Below, one piece after another: positions 57,640 to 64,000 of a stretch of DNA of 64,000 nucleotides. The stretch lies in NCBI GenBank assembly GCA_014529385.2, contig CM043958.1, positions 123,862,817-123,926,816 on the forward strand, given 5' to 3'. Made by a program: the position numbers and the translations under genes. Position 1 is the stretch's first letter. Each line of letters opens with the position of its first letter. This DNA is from Adiantum capillus-veneris (lineage: Eukaryota > Streptophyta > Polypodiopsida > Polypodiales > Pteridaceae). The notes beneath the pieces are model-generated. The model had not been told where the DNA came from. It was given only the letters and a program-made list of their open reading frames with translations, and made no database searches.

Positions 57640-59390
57640 TGAGGTTTCCAATTTTAAAGTGCACAACCTTACGCCTAAGATACTCTCTCTCCCGGAAAAG
57701 CGGTGCCTAGCTTTAGGTTTAAAATACATCCCCCCTCCTCCTAACCCTTCACCCTCTTCACTTCTTAATGCACATAACAAGATGGCAATAACTCTCAACC
57801 TAAAACGTTTTTTCAAGAATCATCCAACCCTACCACCTTCTCCTTTCAAAGTATCGAATCCCCTTTGGAAGACGCCCTTGGAAAACCCCGCTCTCAATCT
57901 AATCTTACGCAATAACCTTAACCACCTTGTATACTCTAATTTCTTCCCTCCTTCAAAGCATCCCTGCTTTGTCTCACAAGCCTTACGTAGTCTCAAATTG
58001 GACCCTTCAATTGTCATAAAACCCGCAGACAAGAACTTAGGCTTGGCCATCCTATGTTTGGATTGGTATGAAAATAATGCACTCACCCACCTCAATGATA
58101 CCTCCACTTATGAGCCTTGCTCTACCATCCCCTTTTCCTTTATTGCCTCCCTCCTCTCCTCCCTTACCATCCAATTTTTGGTGTTACCAGCTTTAGATCA
58201 TAACTTCATCCTCTTGCCCCTTGACAAACAGCTTAAACCTTGTCCCATATACTTCATTCCAAAACTCCACAAACCCTCCCTTGTCACTCGGCCTATTTTC
58301 TCCTACAAAGGCTATATCTTTGAAAAAGCCTCCCTATGGCTGCACTTGGAACTTTCCCTATCCTCCTCACTTATAAGAAAAATCTTAAAAACTCTCTCAC
58401 CCTCGTCCAAGAACTTAACAAACTCCCCCTCCCACCCAATACCCTCCTCTTTACTTTTGATGTCTAAGCCCTTTATCCCAGTATTCCAATCAACCAAGGA
58501 CTTTTAGCCCTCAAAGCCTCCATAGCTACCCATTTTGACCCCCCTAAAACTCACTTTATCCTCTCTCTTGCGACCCTCATCTGATCGCACCATTACATCA
58601 CCTTCAAAGGAAATTTTTGGAAACAAGTCAAGGGCACAGCTATGGGTTCCAATTTTGTCGTAGTGTATGCATGCCTATTTTTATGCCACTTAGAAGCCTC
58701 TTCCTCTCTCTTACACAATCCAAACCTTCTTTACTTCAAGCGCTATGTAGATGATGCCTTTGGACTATGGGTTGGCTCTCACTCTTCCCTCGCCTCTCTT
58801 TTGAATGATTATGGGAAACCACTTCAAGAACACATTAGAATCTCGAGCTACATCTCTCCCAACCACGCCACTATCCTTGACATAGAATTCCATAAAGGTA
58901 CCAAGTTTGCCTCCTCATGCATCTTGGACTCCCATTGCCATCAAAAACTCTTATACGCATATAACTACATCCCTTGGATCTCTTGGCACCCTACACATCA
59001 AAAAGTGGCGTTCATCATCACTTGGAGAGCTCCTTGGAAGGTTTCCTCACTATCCGCAGCCTCTTCTACAAACACCTTAGGACAAAAGGCTACCCACAAG
59101 GCTTTCTGCATAAGGTGTTGAACAAAGTTTCCTATCAGAACCGTACCTCCCTCATGAAACCATCACTCCATTTTGATAAAACACTCCCCATAACCTTCAA
59201 GATACCTTTTACGCCTTACACAAGAAGGCTATCACCCTCTCTTTGTATCAGTAACCCTATTGCTCGAGCCTGCCAGTTCAATCCCACACTCTCACATCTA
59301 CCTAGACCCACCATTTGTTGGACCTCAGGGCCCAGCATCCATAAACTTCTTGTGCATATCTTACACCACCCCGACGGACACCCATAATTT
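57640..59390 (+). pseudogene. Penelope-like reverse transcriptase
   Basis: Motifs in order: VHNLTPKILSLPEKRCLALG (family pre-RT block), IVIKPADKNLGLAIL, YFIPKLHKPSLVTRPIFS, FTFDV-stop-ALYPSI (motif A, 58459-58485), KQVKGTAMGSNF (motif B), YFKRYVDDAFGLW (motif C, YVDD intact, about 58735-58775), ILDIEFHK and a LLYAYNYIPWISWHP block. The later TKGYPQGFLHKVL lies in a third frame. IKPADKN...PKLHK and the A-B-C set are diagnostic of Penelope-like RT rather than LINE or LTR RT. Frames change near 58390 and 58990 and two stops lie in the core (58465, about 58581). Confidence 0.85.
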
Positions 59391-60104
59391 TTTGGATGGA
59401 CTACATGTCTTTCTAGTAAAGCATGCCACACAAGTTTTGCGAATAGTAATTCGAAAAGCTCCACTTTTCTGCACCCCTTCCCTACGAGGTAGGGCTCTCT
59501 ACCCCTTTTTTATTAGGTCGCCACCCACCTTCGACTCATAAAAATTTGGAAAGCTCCACTTTTTTGTACCCCTAACCTATGATGTAGCAGCTCTCCATGA
59601 TTGATTGTTTTGCTCTTATGGGTAGTAGAGGTTGATACCTATTACGCTATCCGCTATCTTCTTCCCATCAAATTTTTCCTCTCTCCATCAAACCCGTACA
59701 ATCCCCCCCCCCCCCCCCCCCCCCCCCGTACAACTCTCCATACTCCCAAATGTGTTTTGGCATACCTCCTTCCAATGATCCCGTGCCTTCTTCCCGCTAC
59801 ACCCCTTGCAAAAGTCTCGCCTACCAATTACACCCTTTACTTACTCGTTCATAAATAATTTCCCCCCACTTCCCCCCCCCCCCCACAATTTTTGGCATCA
59901 AATCACACCATCCTCTTAACTCTATTAGGTACACATTGTCTACCTCTCACCAATAAAACAGGTACCACCCCTTCTACCCTAACTCTTTCCCTATGTACTT
60001 GAGTAAATTACCATTAACTTCCCCTTTTCCCCCAAAAAACCTCCCACCTAAAATTGCCCCTCTATAAAAACCCTCTCACCACCTCCTTTTGTATCTCTAA
60101 ACTC
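59391..60104. other. C-rich, T-rich tail of the Penelope-like element; no gene
   Basis: Contains homopolymer C tracts at 59703-59727 (25 C) and about 59872-59883, and a duplicated word AAAGCTCCACTTTT.TG.ACCCCT (59456, 59550). No endonuclease domain was read in any plus-strand frame. Confidence 0.45.
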
Positions 60105-60146
60105 ACACCACTGATAAGCTCACTATGAGCGAAACGCGTTTGGTGT
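60105..60146 (+). ncRNA. Hammerhead-ribozyme-like fold, one core base changed
   Basis: Order: ACACCA (stem I), CTGATAA (core; CTGATGA expected), GCTCA-CTA-TGAGC (stem II, perfect 5-bp hairpin), GAAA (core), CGCG, TT (cleavage-site UH), TGGTGT (stem I, pairs with ACACCA). ACGCGT around the core is self-complementary, as in dimer-forming hammerheads with a minimal stem III. The one deviation is the core G that acts in catalysis, here A, so the copy is probably inactive. Penelope-like elements are known to carry hammerheads of this type, which agrees with the RT upstream. Confidence 0.7.
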
Positions 60147-60247
60147 CCCACCCTATTTATCACCTCAATCACCCCTTAACCCCCTTGTGTATCCCTATCT
60201 ACTTTACGGTTCTTTAACGTCCCACCGTTTCTTGTCTCTCTATACTT

Positions 60248-60569
60248 TGTTGAAGATGATGAAACAGGAAACAGAAGGAAGATAGCAACTCAGAGTAGGA
60301 AGAAGATGGAGAAGGAGAAGACACAGAGCTTGTGTACGAGATCTCTGTAGTCTCTCTCTCTGTATTGGAATAATAATATTTTTATACAAACTCAGAGCTA
60401 CAAAGCAGAGACTACAAAGCTCTGAGTTTGTATAAAAATATTATTATTCCAATACAGAGAGAGAGACTACAGAGATCTCGTACACAAGCTCTGTGTCTTC
60501 TCCTTCTCCATCTTCTTCCTACTCTGAGTTGCTATCTTCCTTCTGTTTCCTGTTTCATCATCTTCAACA
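60248..60569 (+). repeat. 5' LTR of the terminal copia element: a 322-bp near-complete palindrome
   Basis: Starts TGTTGAAGATGATG and ends CATCATCTTCAACA. Bases 60248-60399 and 60418-60569 are exact reverse complements (152 bp each, no mismatch seen), with an 18-bp spacer (60400-60417). The primer site begins two bases after the end, so this is the LTR. TATAAAAA occurs at 60431-60438 and mirrored at 60379-60386, giving a TATA-like box on each strand. Confidence 0.88.
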
Positions 60570-60571
60570 AT

Positions 60572-60583
60572 TGGTATCAGAGC
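60572..60583 (+). other. Primer-binding site of the terminal copia element
   Basis: TGGTATCAGAGC, followed by AAGG, two bases after the palindromic LTR; complementary to tRNA-Met. Confidence 0.93.
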
Positions 60584-60968
60584 AAGGTGATTTCCAGAGC
60601 CTTTACTTGCGTTTTCGCGTCCGCGCGCGCAATCGCAGTTTTCAGGCAGTTTTCGGAAAATTTGTTCGTGGGAGCATCCTCGACGTTCCGGGAGTATTCT
60701 GACCACGCGACCTAGGGTTTTACCCCCCTTTCGAAGCCGTTCGAGCCCTCAAAATTTCGTTCTGAGCAGCGTAGCAGAAGTTACTTTTCCGAGGCGTTTA
60801 GATCAAGAGGGTGTGCTTTTTGACAGATTTTCTTCAGGTAAACAGTTCTTTTGGGAAGCAGCTTGTCTTAGCTTTGTGCTGAGATTTTGTGTAGAGTTTT
60901 GCTTGGATTGGAGAGGAGATTTGTGAATCTCTTGGAGGTTCTTTTGCTCTCTTGTGTGCATCTACAGT
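60584..60968 (+). other. Leader of the terminal copia element
   Basis: Untranslated leader of about 385 bp. A possible splice donor, TTCAG/GTAAAC, lies near 60837. The short open frames here are not supported as genes. Confidence 0.55.
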
Positions 60969-63900
60969 ATGGCTCAATCTACGGAAAAAGAGATTTTTGG
61001 TGCGTTTACATCCGAAGACAAATTGGATGGTACCAACTATTCTCTTTGGTCTTTTATGGCCAAAAATGTTTTGGTTGGTAAAGGATTGTGGGATTATGTA
61101 TCTGGAGATGAAGTTCGTCCAGGTAGCATTGCACCTGCCACGCCTGGTCGTGGTGCAGCTATTGGTGCAGGACCCTCACCAGTCACTCCAGAGCAAAAGA
61201 GATGGGATACTAAAGATGCACAGGCTATGGCTGTGATTGCCTTAACCATAAAGAGGACAATCACACCACATATCAGATCTTGCAGAACTTCTGAGGATGC
61301 TTGGAACACTCTGCAAGCTATGTTTGGAGGAAGAAACGCTGCCAGAATAGAGTTTTTGAAGAAACAACTTGACAAAATACAGATGGACGAAGGTGACAAT
61401 ATTGTCGAGCATCTTACAAAAATCAGGGATCTTAAAGAGCAATTGCTTAGCATTGATGAAGTGATTCCAGAGAAGGACTTGGTTTCCAAAACACTCAATT
61501 CACTACCACCATCTTATTTGACTTTTCAGACTTCTTTGACTCTGTCTTTGCGAGCTAATCCTGACCCTCTTCATTTTGAAGAGTTAGTGGCTTTGCTATT
61601 GCAGGAGGATCAATCACGTAAGAACAAGTCTTTACAGGTGGATGGTATGGATCATGCTTTTGTTGTACAGAACAAAAACAGGGGTAAAGAGAGTGCTCAT
61701 CACTCCAAGTCTAGTGCAGGACAATCTTCAGAGAAGTCTAAAGGTGATTCCGACAAGTCTAAGAAGAAAGGTAAATGTCACTACTGCAAGAAACCTGGTC
61801 ACTACATTAGTGAGTGTAAAAAGCGAATTGCTAAAGAAAAGAAGAAAGAGTCAAGTTTGGTTGTTTCAGCTTCTGGTGATTCTTCTACAGCTAAAGAAGA
61901 GTCTGCAAACTTTGTGCAGGATTCTTATGCTTTTGTAGTATGTTCAAATTTTTCTCCTTACAGTGTTGACAAGACACAAATGATTTGGTACTTTGATAGT
62001 GGTGCATCCAGGCATATTACTTCAAGGAAGGATTTGTTTTGTTCATTGGATGCAGCTCCAGCAGGAAAGAAGGTGACATGTGCAAATAATGCTTCTTATC
62101 CAATCAAAGGCGTTGGTAAGATTTTGATTACCATTTCAGATGGTTCAGATTTATGCTTGCCAGATGTCTTATATGTTCCAGGGATCAAGAAGAATTTGTT
62201 GTCTGTATCCTCTCTTGCAAAAAATGGTCTTCGGGTCATTTTTGAGGATGACAGATGTGTTGTACGAGATCGAGAGAATGGTTATTCTCTTATCACTACA
62301 GGTACGCTGGACAATGGACTATTTGTGCTAGATCGTTATGAAAAGCAGATTCAGGTATGTATTGCAGAAACAAAGACTCAGGCCATGCAGGATGCTGAGT
62401 TGTGGCATGCTAGATTTGGGCATGTTGGTTATGGCAGTTTGATGACTTTACAACGTCATAATATGGTGCATGATTTGTCTTTATTGGAGATGCCACCAAG
62501 ACATGTATGTGAAGGTTGCGTTCTTGGAAAGATGCACAGATTTGCATTTTCGCAGGATGGTTCAGTTAGAGCGACACGAAAGTTGCAGCTTGTACACAGT
62601 GATGTATGTGGTCCTATGAGGACGCCATCTATAGGAAACAGCCTTTATTTTGTGACCTTCATTGATGACTTTTCCAGGTTTTGTTGGGTGTATCCACTCA
62701 AGGCAAAGTCAGATGTGTTTGCAGTTTTTCAACATTATGTCGCCATGGTTGAAAATGAAACAGGTTGCAAAGTACAGACTCTTCGTACCGATCGAGGAGG
62801 TGAATACATGTCAGGTGCATTTAAGGATTTTTTGGGAAAGAAAGGCATTAAACACCAATGCACTATGCCATACACACCACAACAGAATGGTGTTGCAGAA
62901 AGGAAGAACAGGTCTTTAATGGAGACGGCTAGATGTATGCTCAAGGCTAAGAGTTTGCCTCATAAGCTATGGATGGAGGCAGTTGCTTGTGCAGCACATG
63001 TTTTGAACAGGTGTCCTACTCGTGCCTTGAAGACCATTACTGCATATGAAGCTTGGTATGACAAAAAACCTTCAGTCAGTTATCTTCGTGTTTTTGGTTG
63101 TCTTGCTTATGCTCACATCCCTCAGCAGTTACGTGGGAAGCTTGATGATAAGGCAATCAAATGTATATTTGTGGGGTACAGTAGTGGAAGTAAAGGTTAT
63201 AGACTTTACAATCCTGCTACAAACAAGATTTTTGAAAGTCGTGATGTAATTTTTGCAGAAACTACTGCTCAACCTATGGTTGCTTTTGATGTACCTCATA
63301 TGCAGACACATGATGTATTTGAAGGTTTGCTTCCTTCTTTTGTGGAGAATCAAGAATCACAACAGGTTGATAATCTTGATCAATCTTTTGATCAGCATGT
63401 GACACCTCATGATGTAGAGGAAATTGTGCGTGAAGAGCAAGAAGTTCTCAGGGAAGAAAGAACCTTGCCTAAATGGGTTCAGAAAACTTTGCAGGATAGC
63501 AAGTTGGATGCACCGTTGCCACGAAAAACACGTGCTGGTACTACTTTTGGCAGAGAGCAAGTAGATTTGGCTTGCTTTAGCACTCTTTGTGATGCAGATG
63601 AGCCTGATTCATTTGAACAAGCTTTAGAGTGTGTTCAGTGGAAAGATGCTATGCAGCAAGAAATTGATTCTATTCATAAGAATCATACATGGGATCTAGT
63701 GGACTTGCCTACAGGTAAAAAGCCTATTGGTACAAAGTGGGTTTTTAAGGTAAAAAGGAAACAAGATGGTACTATTGACAGGTACAAAGCAAGGCTTGTG
63801 GCAAAAGGCTATGCGCAACAGAAAGGCATAGATTATGATGAAACCTTTGCTCCTACTTCTCGTGCGTCCACAGTTAGATCACTAGTTGCAATTGCTGCTC

Positions 63901-64000
63901 ATCATGGTTGGAAAGTGCATCAGTTGGATATCAAAACTGCTTTTTTGAATGGTGATTTGCAGGAAGAAATCTATGTAATTCAACCAAGTGGTTTTGTTGT
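60969..64000 (+). CDS. Copia gag-pol polyprotein, intact to the window edge (partial)
   Basis: A single frame from ATG at 60969 stays open to the window end (1,010 codons and continuing). Domains: gag with DGTNYSLWSFMAKN and SLPPSYLTFQTSL; zinc knuckle CHYCKKPGHYISEC (from residue 270); protease WYFDSGASRHI (D-S-G at 343-345); pre-integrase LWHARFGHVGYGSL (about 478); integrase D545, D608, E644 (HSDVCGP, RTDRGGEY, GVAERKN), giving the normal D-D-35-E spacing; GYSSGSKGYRLYNP; RT from about 891, reaching KTAFLNGDLQEEIYVIQP at the edge. RT catalytic YVDD, RNase H and the 3' LTR lie outside. All catalytic residues in view are present and no break was found, so it may be active or recently active. 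Confidence 0.95.
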   Translation, partial: MAQSTEKEIFGAFTSEDKLDGTNYSLWSFMAKNVLVGKGLWDYVSGDEVRPGSIAPATPGRGAAIGAGPSPVTPEQKRWDTKDAQAMAVIALTIKRTITPHIRSCRTSEDAWNTLQAMFGGRNAARIEFLKKQLDKIQMDEGDNIVEHLTKIRDLKEQLLSIDEVIPEKDLVSKTLNSLPPSYLTFQTSLTLSLRANPDPLHFEELVALLLQEDQSRKNKSLQVDGMDHAFVVQNKNRGKESAHHSKSSAGQSSEKSKGDSDKSKKKGKCHYCKKPGHYISECKKRIAKEKKKESSLVVSASGDSSTAKEESANFVQDSYAFVVCSNFSPYSVDKTQMIWYFDSGASRHITSRKDLFCSLDAAPAGKKVTCANNASYPIKGVGKILITISDGSDLCLPDVLYVPGIKKNLLSVSSLAKNGLRVIFEDDRCVVRDRENGYSLITTGTLDNGLFVLDRYEKQIQVCIAETKTQAMQDAELWHARFGHVGYGSLMTLQRHNMVHDLSLLEMPPRHVCEGCVLGKMHRFAFSQDGSVRATRKLQLVHSDVCGPMRTPSIGNSLYFVTFIDDFSRFCWVYPLKAKSDVFAVFQHYVAMVENETGCKVQTLRTDRGGEYMSGAFKDFLGKKGIKHQCTMPYTPQQNGVAERKNRSLMETARCMLKAKSLPHKLWMEAVACAAHVLNRCPTRALKTITAYEAWYDKKPSVSYLRVFGCLAYAHIPQQLRGKLDDKAIKCIFVGYSSGSKGYRLYNPATNKIFESRDVIFAETTAQPMVAFDVPHMQTHDVFEGLLPSFVENQESQQVDNLDQSFDQHVTPHDVEEIVREEQEVLREERTLPKWVQKTLQDSKLDAPLPRKTRAGTTFGREQVDLACFSTLCDADEPDSFEQALECVQWKDAMQQEIDSIHKNHTWDLVDLPTGKKPIGTKWVFKVKRKQDGTIDRYKARLVAKGYAQQKGIDYDETFAPTSRASTVRSLVAIAAHHGWKVHQLDIKTAFLNGDLQEEIYVIQPSGFV

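Larger units (their letters stand above)
56169..60146 (+). mobile_element. Penelope-like retroelement, decayed
   Basis: The plus strand carries an N-terminal charged region (56169-57093), a Pro/Lys-rich linker, a Penelope-type RT (57640-59390) and a hammerhead-like fold (60105-60146). No LTRs, poly-A tail or APE/RNase H domains of LINEs are seen. No GIY-YIG endonuclease was recognised after RT. Frame changes (at least four) and stops show it is inactive. Ends are uncertain; the start is set at the first readable frame. Confidence 0.75.

Noticed and set aside
58312-58497. Minus-strand genes opposite the Penelope-like RT
   Set aside because: These frames are shadows of the RT coding strand, as are 57820-58107 and 59216-59464.
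59260-59541. GIY-YIG endonuclease after the Penelope-like RT
   Set aside because: No GIY or YIG-like pair or the expected cysteine pattern was found in any plus-strand frame.
60248-60569. MITE or microRNA-type hairpin locus
   Set aside because: The right end is followed in 2 bp by a tRNA-Met primer site and an intact copia gag-pol, and the ends are TGTTG...CAACA. LTR is the better reading.

Overview
The window is nuclear DNA of a land plant. It is dominated by plant-type LTR retrotransposons (Ty1/copia and Ty3/gypsy, several with primer sites matching plant initiator tRNA-Met) and contains one spliced host gene with short introns, which I read as peroxin-3 (PEX3). Long GA/CT microsatellites, AAACCCTAA-type motifs and a Penelope-like element point to a large, repeat-rich genome. 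The species cannot be fixed from sequence; a fern or gymnosperm is only a guess.

Layout. 0-19 kb is a mosaic of broken elements. It holds a repeat whose inverted copy lies at 17 kb and a complete 2.9 kb short LTR element (2058-4999, 5-bp duplication CGTTG) inserted in an older minus-strand gypsy gag. It also holds plus-strand gypsy remnants interrupted by a 739-bp terminal-inverted-repeat transposon with an 8-bp duplication. A second minus-strand gypsy gag-protease-RT (11.3-13.4 kb) is split by a 2.1 kb insert, and a decayed copia gag lies at 18.3-19.1 kb.

20.27-21.84 kb is PEX3: six exons that join in phase to 377 codons. It is the only host gene I can support. A tRNA-derived SINE follows near 23.8 kb.

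25.3-36.8 kb is a minus-strand copia element with a perfect GATAT target duplication. A plus-strand gypsy chromovirus (25419-31309) is nested inside one of its LTRs. 37.5-42.0 kb is a minus-strand gypsy element that has lost the catalytic core of its RT, and 42.9-45.9 kb is a decayed minus-strand copia. 45.9-49.5 kb holds a gypsy protease shard and a repeat family tied to long GA, GT and G tracts.

49.56-55.05 kb is a tandem LTR-internal-LTR-internal-LTR array of a gag-only, non-autonomous copia-like element. 56.2-60.15 kb is a decayed Penelope-like element with recognisable RT motifs, followed by a hammerhead-ribozyme-like fold with one core change. 60.25 kb to the window end is the youngest-looking element: a copia gag-pol open for over 1,000 codons, whose 322-bp 5' LTR is almost entirely a perfect 152-bp inverted repeat.

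Apart from PEX3 there is no gene cooperation to describe. The history is one of nested insertion, internal deletion and non-autonomous derivatives. The most unusual items are the palindromic LTR, the Penelope-like element with its ribozyme-like tail, and the gag-only tandem array.
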